Assembly (NCBI GenBank): GCA_018711265.1
Contig: DVIM01000115.1
Span: forward strand, 1 to 12,453
From: Spyradocola merdavium
GTDB taxonomy: Bacteria > Bacillota > Clostridia > Christensenellales > UBA1750
Reading direction: 5' to 3'
DNA: 12,453 bases
Shown here: positions 1-6,324 of the stretch, piece after piece
Position numbering within the stretch: the stretch's first letter is position 1
Layout of the letters: every line of letters begins with the position of its first letter
Translations under genes and position numbers: made by a program
The notes under the pieces: generated by a model
What the model saw: only the letters and a program-made list of their open reading frames with translations
The model's database searches: none
Told to the model about the DNA's origin: nothing

Positions 1-1149
1 GCGGTCGAGCACCTGGTCGTAGACGGCCTGGACGATCGCCGCGCCCATGGTCGAGCTGCGGCCGCCGGACAGGGTGAGCAGCGGGTTGAAGAAGCAGGAA
101 TAGTGCCCGGTGTGGCAGGCCGCGCCGACCTGGTCGACCTTGAGCAGGATGGCGTCGCCGTCGCAGTCGTAGCGCACCTCGCGCACATGCTGGTAGTGGC
201 CGGAGGTCGCGCCCTTGACCCAGAGCTCCTGGCGGCTGCGGCTGAAATAGGTGGCCAGACGCGTGCGCAGCGTCTGCTCCAGGGACTCGCGGTTCATGTA
301 GGCGAGCATGAGCACGGTTCCGCTGGCGGCGTCCTGCGCGATGGCGGGGACGAGGCCCTTTTCGTCAAAGCGCACGGCGCCAAGGTCGATCTCCCCGGGG
401 CGCAGGACCGGGATGCCCTCGCCCTCGAGGTACTGCTTCACCTGCGCGATGGAGAACTTGCCGCTGTGGAACACGCTGGCCGCCAGCACCCCGCGCGCGC
501 CGGCCTTTTTCACCGCGTCGGCGAAGTGGACGAGCTCGCCCGCGCCGCCCGAGGCGATGACCGGGAGGGGAGAGGCCTCGGCCGCGATGCGCGTCGCCTC
601 GAGGTCGTACCCGGTCTTTGCGCCGTCCTGCATGGTGGTCAGCAGGATCTCGCCCGCGCCCCAGTCCGCGAGCTGGCGAATCCACGGCGCGAGCAGCTTG
701 CCCGAGGGCTTCTGGCCCGCGCCCATGACCTCGTACTCGCCCGCCGCATTGCGGAACACGTCCACAAGCGCGGTGACGGCGCCGGGGCCGTACTTATAGC
801 TTGCGCGGCGGATGACCTCGTCGTTCGTCAGCGCGGCCGAGCCGATGCCGACCTTGCGCGCGCCCGCCTCCATCACCGCGTCGACGTCGTCCAGGTTCTT
901 GATGCCGCCGCCGATGCACAGCGGCACCGTGCAGAGCGCCGCCGCCCTGCGGATCATCTCCAGGTTCGTGCGGCGGCCCTCCTCGCTGGCCTTGATGTCC
1001 AGCATCCAGATCTCGTCCGCGCCCTCCTCGCAGTAGCGGGCGATGCACTCCGCGGGATCGCCCGCGTCCACCATGTTTCGAAAGTGGACGCCCTTGACGA
1101 TGCGCCCGTTCATCATGTCCAGGCAGGGAATGACTTTTACCGGTTCCAT
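1..1149 (-). CDS. hisF-hisI: HisF-HisI(-HisE) fusion protein, partial (runs off the left edge)
   Basis: Reading the minus strand from ATG at 1149 gives 383 uninterrupted codons to the window edge. Residues 1-253 are imidazole glycerol phosphate synthase cyclase (HisF). They show PCLD with Asp11, Glu46, LDI with Asp51, GGGI near 80-83, Lys99, Asp130, GAGEILLTT and ASGGAG. Residues 254-358 are phosphoribosyl-AMP cyclohydrolase (HisI), with LMLAYMN, WVKGATSGH, the D-C-D-x-D metal motif (328-332, Cys329), CHTG (Cys345) and SC (Cys352). The three cysteines are the family's zinc ligands. The junction is only a few residues long. The last residues (AVYDQVLDR) resemble the start of HisE (PRA-PH), so the whole protein may be trifunctional. 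The start has GGAGG 12 nt upstream, inside the end of hisA. HisF makes IGP and AICAR from PRFAR; HisI opens the PR-AMP ring. The C-terminus is not visible. Domain assignment is by motif; the fusion follows directly from the open frame. Confidence 0.93.
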   Translation of the reverse strand, partial: MEPVKVIPCLDMMNGRIVKGVHFRNMVDAGDPAECIARYCEEGADEIWMLDIKASEEGRRTNLEMIRRAAALCTVPLCIGGGIKNLDDVDAVMEAGARKVGIGSAALTNDEVIRRASYKYGPGAVTALVDVFRNAAGEYEVMGAGQKPSGKLLAPWIRQLADWGAGEILLTTMQDGAKTGYDLEATRIAAEASPLPVIASGGAGELVHFADAVKKAGARGVLAASVFHSGKFSIAQVKQYLEGEGIPVLRPGEIDLGAVRFDEKGLVPAIAQDAASGTVLMLAYMNRESLEQTLRTRLATYFSRSRQELWVKGATSGHYQHVREVRYDCDGDAILLKVDQVGAACHTGHYSCFFNPLLTLSGGRSSTMGAAIVQAVYDQVLDR

Positions 1150-1153
1150 GCGC

Positions 1154-1867
1154 TTATTCCGCCTCCAATCTCAGAGCCTGCGCCAGGGTGAAGTTGCCGT
1201 TGTACAGGGCCTTGCCCACGATCGCGCCGGCGCACCCGGCATCGCGAAGGTCGTAGAGGTCCTGGATCTTGCCCACGCCGCCCGAGCCGATGACGCGCAG
1301 GCCCGTGCGGCGCACAAGCTCCGCGGTGGCCTCGACGTTGGGCCCGGTCTGCATGCCGTCGCGCCGGATGTCCGTGTAGATCACGTCCAGGACGCCGGCG
1401 TCCTTCATGCGCAGCGCCAGGTCCACGGGGTCCACGTCCGAAGCCTCCACCCAGCCGCGCACGGCCACGCGGCCGTCCTTGGCGTCGATGCCGCAGGCGA
1501 TGCGCCCGGGATAGCGCGCGCAGGCGCGGCGCACGAGGTCCGGGTCCGTGAGCGCGACCGTGCCCAGGATCACGCGGGCGACGCCCAGGGTGAGCCGCGC
1601 CTCGATGTCCTCCATGGTGCGGATGCCGCCGCCCAATTCCACCGGCAGGCCCGTCTCCCGGACGATTTCCGCCACGAGGGGGAGGTTGCGCCCCTTCCCC
1701 TCGAAGGCGCCGTCCAGATCCACGACGTGCAAATAGGTCGCGCCCTGGGTTTTCCAGTCCATGGCGGCCTCGGCCGGCGTGCCGTAGTCGGTCACGTCCG
1801 CGGCAAGACCCTGGCGCAGGCGCACCGCGCGCCCGTCCTTGATGTCGATTGCGGGATAGATCTGCAT
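1154..1867 (-). CDS. hisA: ProFAR isomerase HisA
   Basis: A 237-residue (beta/alpha)8-barrel protein of normal family length. It catalyses the Amadori isomerisation of ProFAR to PRFAR, the step just before HisF, in the cytoplasm. Visible motifs are YPAIDIKDG with the catalytic-base Asp8, VDLDGA, ELGGGIR around 77-83, CGIDAKDG with the second catalytic Asp128, YTDIRRDG and the phosphate-binding GSGGVG. The ATG at 1867 has AAGGAGG 7 nt upstream, overlapping the hisB stop codon. Its TAA ends 4 nt before the hisF ATG. Because the gene carries ordinary HisA motifs and sits beside hisF, a PriA-type bifunctional role (HisA plus TrpF) is possible but nothing in the sequence points to it. Assignment is secure. 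Confidence 0.97.
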   Translation of the reverse strand: MQIYPAIDIKDGRAVRLRQGLAADVTDYGTPAEAAMDWKTQGATYLHVVDLDGAFEGKGRNLPLVAEIVRETGLPVELGGGIRTMEDIEARLTLGVARVILGTVALTDPDLVRRACARYPGRIACGIDAKDGRVAVRGWVEASDVDPVDLALRMKDAGVLDVIYTDIRRDGMQTGPNVEATAELVRRTGLRVIGSGGVGKIQDLYDLRDAGCAGAIVGKALYNGNFTLAQALRLEAE

Positions 1868-1879
1868 GTCGCTTCCTCC

Positions 1880-2464
1880 TTACAGGACGCCCTTTGTCGA
1901 GGGCACGCCCTTGACGCGGGGATCGAGCGCCGCGGCGTCGCGCAGGGCGCGGGCAAAGGCCTTGTACAGCGCCTCGATCATGTGGTGGGTGTTGCGGCCC
2001 TCGGCCTTGAGGTGCAGCGTGATGCCGGAGGAAACGCTCACCGCGCGGAAGAACTCCTCCGTGAGCTCCGAGGCGTAGCCGCCGCACATCTCCGCCGGGA
2101 ACGCCGCGTCAAAGGCGAGGTACGGCCGGCCGCTGATGTCCAGCGCGCAGAAGGCGAGGCTCTCGTCCATGGGCAGAAAGCAGGAGCCCACGCGGCGGAT
2201 GCCCTTCTTGTCGCCCAGCGCCTGGGCGAGCGCCGCGCCGAACACGATGCCCGTGTCCTCCACGGTGTGGTGGCCGTCGACCGCAAGGTCGCCCTGCACG
2301 CGCACCGTGAGGTCCATCAGGCCGTGCTTGGCCACGGCCGAGAGCATGTGGTCGAAGAAGCCGATGCCCGTATCGACCTGGGAGACGCCCTCGCCGTCCA
2401 GGTCGATGGAGACGAAGATGTCCGTTTCGCCCGTCTTGCGGGCGAGGCTGCCGGTTCGGTTCAT
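1880..2464 (-). CDS. hisB: Imidazoleglycerol-phosphate dehydratase HisB
   Basis: A 194-residue, monofunctional IGP dehydratase without a fused histidinol-phosphatase, as usual outside the enterobacteria. It removes water from IGP to give imidazole acetol phosphate, using a di-manganese centre. Diagnostic motifs are TGIGFFDHML near residues 32-41, DGHHTVEDTGI at 63-73 and a second histidine-rich motif NTHHMIEALYKAF near the C-terminus. The paired HH/H..E motifs are the metal ligands known for the family. ATG at 2464 lies 3 nt after the hisD stop codon, with AAGGAGGG in the end of hisD as ribosome-binding site. The stop is separated from hisA by 12 nt, so there is no room for a hisH between hisB and hisA, where it is often found. 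Confidence 0.97.
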   Translation of the reverse strand: MNRTGSLARKTGETDIFVSIDLDGEGVSQVDTGIGFFDHMLSAVAKHGLMDLTVRVQGDLAVDGHHTVEDTGIVFGAALAQALGDKKGIRRVGSCFLPMDESLAFCALDISGRPYLAFDAAFPAEMCGGYASELTEEFFRAVSVSSGITLHLKAEGRNTHHMIEALYKAFARALRDAAALDPRVKGVPSTKGVL

Positions 2465-2467
2465 GGC

Positions 2468-3769
2468 TCAGCCCTCCTTTTCGCCGTCCAGGAAGCGGAT
2501 CTCCGCCGAGCGCGCGTGCGCCTCGAGCTTTTCGGCCCGGGCAAAGCGCGCGATGTCCTCGTAGGACGATGCGAGCTTCTCGCGCGAGTAGTAGACGATG
2601 GAGGTGCGCTTGAGGAAGTCCTGCACGGTCAGCGGGGAGAAGAAGCGCGCCGTCCCGGAGGTGGGCAGCACGTGGTTCGGCCCGGCGAAGTAGTCGCCCA
2701 GGGGCTCGGGCGAGAAGTGCCCGAGGAAGCACGCGCCCGCGTTGCGCACCTTGCCCAGGTGCGAGAAGGCGTCCGCGATGCACAGCTCCAGGTGCTCCGG
2801 CGCGACCAGGTTCGCAAGGTCAAAGGCGGTATCCAGGTCCTCGGCAAGGAGGATGGCGCCGTTGTTCTCCAGCGCGGCGCGGGCGATCTCCGCGCGGGGG
2901 AGCGCCGCGAGCTGCGCCGGCAGCTCCGCCTGCACGGCCGCGGCCAGGGCCTCGCTCGTGGTGATGAGGATGGGCGCAGCGACCTTGTCGTGCTCGGCCT
3001 GGGAGAGGAGGTCCGCCGCCACGTAGCGCGGGTTCGCCGTCTCGTCCGCGACGATCAGCACCTCCGAGGGCCCGGCGACCATGTCGATGCCCACGAACCC
3101 GTAGACCGCGCGCTTGGCGTTGGCGACGTAGAGGTTGCCCGGGCCGACGATCTTGTCCACGGGCCGGATGGTCTCGGTGCCAAAGGCCAGGGCCGCGATG
3201 GCCTGCGCGCCGCCGACCTTGTAGATCTCCTGGATGCCGCAGAGGTCCGCGGCGACGAGCATGGCGGGATTGATGGAGCCATCCGGCCCCGGCGGCGTGC
3301 ACATGGCGATGGAGGAAACGCCCGCGACCTTGGCCGGCAGCGCGTTCATCAGCACGGAGGAGGAAAGGGGCGCCGTGCCCCCGGGCACGTAGACGCCCGC
3401 GCGCGCGAGCGGCCGCACGAGCTGGCCCAGCGCCGAGCCCTCCTGAAAGTCGACCCAGGTCTTTTCCAGCTGCTTTTCGTGGAAGGCGATGATGTTGTCG
3501 CGGCTGCGGCGCAGCGTCTCGACCAGCGCCGGCTCCACGGCGCGGTAGGCCGCCTCGACCTCCCCGCGCGTCACGGCAAGGCCGGCCTTGCGCAGGTCCG
3601 CATGGTCAAACCTTTCCTCGTATTCGTACAGCGCCTCGTCGCCCCGCGCGCGCACGGCCGCCAGGATTTCTGCAACGGCCGCCGAGACGTCCTTCTGCGT
3701 GAGCTGCGAGCGGCTGCGGAGCTTCTCCGGCAGCCCCTCGCCCTTTTTGAGCGGATAAATGGGAATCAT
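2468..3769 (-). CDS. hisD: Histidinol dehydrogenase HisD
   Basis: A 433-residue protein, the usual HisD length. It performs the last two NAD-dependent oxidations, L-histidinol to histidinal to histidine. Motifs seen in order are YVPGGTAPLSSSVLMNALPAK in the N-terminal half, VGGAQAIAALAFGT, KIVGPGNLYV, AGPSEVLIVAD, LSQAEHD (Gln and His of the zinc/substrate site), and near the end GDYFAGPNHVLPTSGTARF. I set the start at the ATG at 3769. It overlaps the hisG stop by 4 nt (ATGA) and has AAAGGAG upstream within hisG. The same reading frame stays open upstream across hisG, but that extension is an antisense-free artefact of high GC and is not HisD sequence. Translational coupling with hisG is likely from the overlap. 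No odd residues noted. Confidence 0.97.
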   Translation of the reverse strand: MIPIYPLKKGEGLPEKLRSRSQLTQKDVSAAVAEILAAVRARGDEALYEYEERFDHADLRKAGLAVTRGEVEAAYRAVEPALVETLRRSRDNIIAFHEKQLEKTWVDFQEGSALGQLVRPLARAGVYVPGGTAPLSSSVLMNALPAKVAGVSSIAMCTPPGPDGSINPAMLVAADLCGIQEIYKVGGAQAIAALAFGTETIRPVDKIVGPGNLYVANAKRAVYGFVGIDMVAGPSEVLIVADETANPRYVAADLLSQAEHDKVAAPILITTSEALAAAVQAELPAQLAALPRAEIARAALENNGAILLAEDLDTAFDLANLVAPEHLELCIADAFSHLGKVRNAGACFLGHFSPEPLGDYFAGPNHVLPTSGTARFFSPLTVQDFLKRTSIVYYSREKLASSYEDIARFARAEKLEAHARSAEIRFLDGEKEG

Positions 3770-4413
3770 AGTCCCTGCTCCTTTCTGCGTTCCACTTCCC
3801 TGCGCATGCCGTCGATGAAGGGGCGGATGGCCTTTTCCTTGGTCTTGAGGCTGACCCGGTTGACCACCAGCCGCGCCGAGCACGTGCAGATTTCCTCGAT
3901 GACGGACAGGCCGTTGGCGCGCAGCGTCGCGCCGCTCTCCACGATGTCCAGAATCACGTCCGAAAGCCCGATGACCGGCCCCAGCTCCACGGAGCCGTTG
4001 AGCTTGATGATCTCGATGGAGCTGCCCCGCGTGGCGAAGACCTGGCCGGCGATGCCGGTGTACTTCGTCGCGACGCGGATGTGCGCCTTTTTGAGGGGCT
4101 CCTGCTCCGCGTAGCCGCACACGCAGATGCGGCACTTGCCAAAGCCCAGGTCCAGCATCTCGTAGAGGGGGCGGTTTTCCTCCATCAGGGTGTCCTTGCC
4201 CACGATGCCGACGTCCGCCACGCCGTGGTCGACATAGGTCGGCACGTCGCTGGGCTTGACCATGATGTAGCGGAAGCGGCCGTCTCCGCTCTCGAAGACG
4301 AGCTTGCGGCTCTTCTCCTTCAGGGGGCTGACGTCGATGCCCAGGGCCTCCATCAGCTCCATGGTCTGCTCCGCCAGGCGGCCCTTTGCCATGGCGATGG
4401 TGATCTGCGTCAC
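3766..4413 (-). CDS. hisG: ATP phosphoribosyltransferase, short-form catalytic subunit HisG
   Basis: A 215-residue HisG that catalyses the first committed step, ATP plus PRPP to phosphoribosyl-ATP. It begins ITIAMAKGRL and contains GDGRFRYIMVKPSDVP, DVGIVGKD and the PRPP-binding stretch GLSDVILDIVESGATL. It ends shortly after, lacking the roughly 80-residue C-terminal regulatory domain of long HisG. This is the short form, which is known to need HisZ as partner and regulator, and hisZ lies immediately upstream. The start is GTG at 4413, overlapping the hisZ stop (GTGA) with GAGGAGG 7 nt before it. The stop overlaps the hisD ATG. A downstream ATG (codon 8) falls inside the conserved N-terminal strand, so the GTG start is preferred. 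Histidine feedback would act through the HisG-HisZ complex by family knowledge. Confidence 0.97.
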   Translation of the reverse strand: MTQITIAMAKGRLAEQTMELMEALGIDVSPLKEKSRKLVFESGDGRFRYIMVKPSDVPTYVDHGVADVGIVGKDTLMEENRPLYEMLDLGFGKCRICVCGYAEQEPLKKAHIRVATKYTGIAGQVFATRGSSIEIIKLNGSVELGPVIGLSDVILDIVESGATLRANGLSVIEEICTCSARLVVNRVSLKTKEKAIRPFIDGMRREVERRKEQGL

Positions 4414-5627
4414 TGCGCATCCTCCTCTCGAATGACCTGGCGCGCCCGCCGCGCTGCGGCCAAGGCGGCGATCTCCGCCTCCTGCGCCGCGTAGCAGAGC
4501 TCCACGGTCTTGCCCTGTGCGCGGAGCGCTTCCGCATGGCGCCAGGCCTTGGCAAGGGGCGCCCCGCCCACGACCAGCAGCGCGTCCAGCGCCGGGGCCT
4601 TTGCAGCCTCGTCGGCCTGGCGGGCCGCGTCGGCCTGACGGTCCAGCGCCTCCAGGACGTGCTCCAGCCCCATGGCGAAGCCCACCGCGCCCAGCGGCCG
4701 GCCGAAGTCGCGCAGCAGCCCGTCGTAACGCCCGCCCGAGAGCAGCGGCTGGCCAAAGGAGGCGGAGATCCCGCGGAAGATCATGCCCGTGTAGTAGCCG
4801 ATGGCGTGCACCATGCCCAGGTCGATCGTCACGAAGTCCTCGAATCCGCAGGCGCACAGCGCGTCGTAGATCGCGCGCAGGTTCTCCAGCGCGGCGCGGC
4901 ACTTGGGGCTTGCGCTCAGCTTTTCCGCCCGCGCAAAGACCTCCCGGCCGCCAAAGAGCATGGGCAATTCGCGGATTCTGGCGATCGCCGCCTCGGCCGC
5001 GCCGTTGCCGCGCAGCAGGAGCTCGATGGCGAGCATGTTCTTCTCCTCGACATAGGTGCGCACGAGCTCCGTCGTCTCCTCGTCCAGCCCGGCCTCTTCC
5101 ATCAGGCCCTTGAAGAAGTCGACCTGGCCGATCTCGACCATGTAGTCCGCAAGGCCGGAGGCGCGCATGGACTCCAGCGCCAGCATCACGACCTCCGCGT
5201 CCGCCTGCGCGCCGTCGCAGCCCATCAGCTCCACGCCCGCCTGCGTGAACTCCGCCCGCTGGCGCGCGCCCTTGGGCGAGGGATTCGCATAGGCGGTGCC
5301 CAGGTAGCACAGGCGCAGGGGGAGCGCCTCGCCCCGCAGCTTGCTGGCCGCAAGGCGCGCGATGGGCGTGGTGAATTCCGGCCGCAGAACGAGGATGCGG
5401 CCGTGGTTGTCAAAGGTCTTGAGCATCTCCTCCTGCGCGCGCGCGCCGACGCCCGAGGAATAGGTGTCGTAGAATTCCAGCCCCGCGGGGCAGACCTCGC
5501 GATAGCCGCAGGAGAGAAAGCGCGACCGCACGGCCTGCTCCAGCGCCCGCTTGCGCACGCACTCGTCCACGAGCAGGTCGGTCACGTTGTTGGGAATCTG
5601 CGTGTTGTTGATCGTCATCGTGTTCAC
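4410..5627 (-). CDS. hisZ: ATP phosphoribosyltransferase regulatory subunit HisZ
   Basis: A 405-residue class II aminoacyl-tRNA-synthetase-like protein without synthetase function; it assembles with short HisG and confers catalysis and histidine inhibition. Visible are the motif 1 region (YREVCPAGLEFYD), LRPEFTTPIAR, the motif 2-like RAEFTQAGVELMG, HAIGYYTG and the motif 3-like GGRYDGLL...GAVGFAMGLE. The arginine of the HisRS signature RGLDYY is absent here (HAIGYYTG), and the C-terminus is a short degenerate stretch instead of a full anticodon-binding domain. Both features, plus adjacency to short hisG, favour HisZ over HisRS. The frame opens with GTG at 5627, and an ATG three codons later (5618) is an equally plausible start; neither has a strong ribosome-binding site. 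It is the first gene of the operon, 44-53 nt below the promoter. Confidence 0.95.
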   Translation of the reverse strand: MNTMTINNTQIPNNVTDLLVDECVRKRALEQAVRSRFLSCGYREVCPAGLEFYDTYSSGVGARAQEEMLKTFDNHGRILVLRPEFTTPIARLAASKLRGEALPLRLCYLGTAYANPSPKGARQRAEFTQAGVELMGCDGAQADAEVVMLALESMRASGLADYMVEIGQVDFFKGLMEEAGLDEETTELVRTYVEEKNMLAIELLLRGNGAAEAAIARIRELPMLFGGREVFARAEKLSASPKCRAALENLRAIYDALCACGFEDFVTIDLGMVHAIGYYTGMIFRGISASFGQPLLSGGRYDGLLRDFGRPLGAVGFAMGLEHVLEALDRQADAARQADEAAKAPALDALLVVGGAPLAKAWRHAEALRAQGKTVELCYAAQEAEIAALAAARRARQVIREEDAQ

Positions 5628-5670
5628 CGCTTTTCTGGTTTATCGTGGTAAAGTGATGAAGTACCCTTTT

Positions 5671-5698
5671 ATTATACCAGGGGATTTCCGGTTGTCAA
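5671..5698 (-). promoter_or_regulatory. Sigma-A-type promoter of the his operon
   Basis: On the minus strand, TTGACA (5698-5693) and TATAAT (5676-5671) are both perfect consensus hexamers separated by 16 nt. The predicted transcript starts near 5664, leaving a leader of only about 37-46 nt before hisZ. That is too short for a T-box or a peptide attenuator, and the first hisZ codons hold no run of histidines. Repression by an upstream-bound regulator cannot be excluded, but no operator is obvious. Confidence 0.85.
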
Positions 5699-5766
5699 GC
5701 CCATTTTGGGCCCTCGTGCATAAGGTTGCAGGATTTGATGCAAGTTCATCCATTTTCGAATTATGC

Positions 5767-5795
5767 GTGACAAAACGGCCGCGCCGTGGTATACT
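5767..5795 (+). promoter_or_regulatory. Sigma-A-type promoter (extended -10) of the small orphan gene
   Basis: GTGACA (5767-5772), a 17-nt spacer and TATACT (5790-5795) with a TGG just before the -10 (extended -10 element). It faces away from the his promoter; the two -35 elements are 68 nt apart. Transcription would begin near 5801-5803, exactly where the hairpin described next begins. Confidence 0.72.
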
Positions 5796-5801
5796 ATGGA
5801 T

Positions 5802-5850
5802 GCAGGGAGATGCGGCAAAACCGCCGGTTTTCCCGCACAGACGGCCCTGC
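5802..5850 (+). promoter_or_regulatory. Structured 5' leader hairpin of the small orphan transcript
   Basis: A nested inverted repeat begins at the predicted transcription start. The outer stem is GCAGGG (5802-5807) with CCCTGC (5845-5850). The middle stem is TGCGG (5811-5815) with CCGCA (5833-5837). One C-C mismatch follows, then AAAACC (5817-5822) pairs with GGTTTT (5826-5831) across a GCC loop. No uridine tract follows, so it is not a terminator. The ribosome-binding site of the downstream ORF (5868-5875) lies 18 nt beyond the last paired base and is left free. It could stabilise the RNA 5' end, bind a protein, or be part of a noncoding RNA. I recognise no known riboswitch family. Confidence 0.6.
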
Positions 5851-5884
5851 CATCCCGTTGGACTTTTGGAGGAGGCGGATCGCC

Positions 5885-6079
5885 ATGTTCGTTCGCAATG
5901 TGGAAGCACAGTGGGGAGAAGCGCCCAGGCTCACGGTTCTGGACAAGCTCGTCTTTCCCTTTGCCCTGCCCGAGGAGGATCGGGATCTTCAGCTTGCACA
6001 GCTTCTGGGCGACGACTGCCCGGGAGGCGAGCAGGGGGAGGAAAACTTCTACCGCAGTGAGGACTTCCTGGTCAAGTGA
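5885..6079 (+). CDS. Orphan small protein, 64 residues
   Basis: I do not recognise this protein. It starts at ATG 5885, 9 nt after a strong GGAGGAGG (5868-5875), and ends with TGA 20 nt before a terminator. The product is soluble and acidic, with no signal peptide or membrane helix and a single cysteine. The first half (VLDKLVFPFALPEEDRD) looks able to form a short amphipathic segment; the second half is rich in Gly, Glu and Asp. An upstream in-frame ATG at 5786 would place the start inside the -10 element and is rejected. Codon choice is somewhat less GC-biased at third positions than in the flanking genes. The unit has its own promoter, leader hairpin and terminator, so it is monocistronic. 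It could instead be a roughly 325-nt regulatory RNA whose ORF is incidental, but the ribosome-binding site argues for translation. Confidence 0.6.
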   Translation: MFVRNVEAQWGEAPRLTVLDKLVFPFALPEEDRDLQLAQLLGDDCPGGEQGEENFYRSEDFLVK

Positions 6080-6098
6080 GACCGCACAGCAAAACGAT

Positions 6099-6126
6099 GG
6101 GGACGGATCCAACCGCCCCCTTTTTT
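6099..6126 (+). terminator. Rho-independent terminator
   Basis: GGGG-A-CGG (6099-6106) pairs with CCGCCCC (6113-6119), leaving one bulged A, with an ATCCAA loop. After the last C of the tract comes TTTTTT (6121-6126). It closes the small orphan unit. Read from the other strand the same stem follows the 58-codon gene by 5 nt and is trailed by only a short T stretch (CGTTTTG), so it may also work weakly for the convergent minus-strand operon. Confidence 0.8.
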
Positions 6127-6131
6127 GTTTG

Positions 6132-6308
6132 TTATTTTCCGTTTTTCAGCGCCCAAAGGTCGCGCACCAGGAAGGCGACCGTTCCGCACACGGCGACAAT
6201 CGCGGCGAAATAGGCGATCCGCTTTTGCAGAGCGAATGTATAGACGCACACGGCCGCTGCGGCCAACACGAGAAGGATGTCAAAGAAAAGCGCACACTTC
6301 CGTCCCAT
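6132..6308 (-). CDS. Small two-helix membrane protein, 58 residues
   Basis: Minus-strand ATG at 6308 with GGAGGGG upstream opens a 58-codon frame ending in TAA at 6132. The product has a short charged N-terminus (MGRK), a hydrophobic helix at about residues 6-27, a small positively charged turn (QKR, 28-30), a second hydrophobic helix at about 31-48, and a charged tail. Two helices joined by a basic turn suggest a hairpin with both ends outside, by the positive-inside rule. The gene lies 16 nt after the VTT-family gene and is followed by the terminator hairpin, so it is the last gene of that operon. I know of no family match and assign no function; an accessory subunit of its VTT neighbour is a guess. 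The good ribosome-binding site and two clean helices support it being real. Confidence 0.72.
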   Translation of the reverse strand: MGRKCALFFDILLVLAAAAVCVYTFALQKRIAYFAAIVAVCGTVAFLVRDLWALKNGK

Positions 6309-6324
6309 CGTTCCCCTCCGGAAT

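Noticed and set aside
1043..4114. Plus-strand open frame of 1023 codons across the his operon
   Set aside because: It is antisense to hisF, hisA, hisB, hisD and hisG, which are all securely identified. Composition (many Arg, Ala, Gly, His, Val) is typical of the antisense shadow of GC-rich genes, and there is no domain or ribosome-binding site.
4410..5627. Histidyl-tRNA synthetase instead of HisZ
   Set aside because: The HisRS signature arginine is missing, the anticodon-binding domain is degenerate, and the gene precedes a short-form hisG, which needs HisZ.
5786..5884. Longer N-terminus for the 64-residue orphan protein
   Set aside because: The upstream ATG at 5786 precedes the predicted transcription start and overlaps the -10 element, while the ATG at 5885 has a strong ribosome-binding site.
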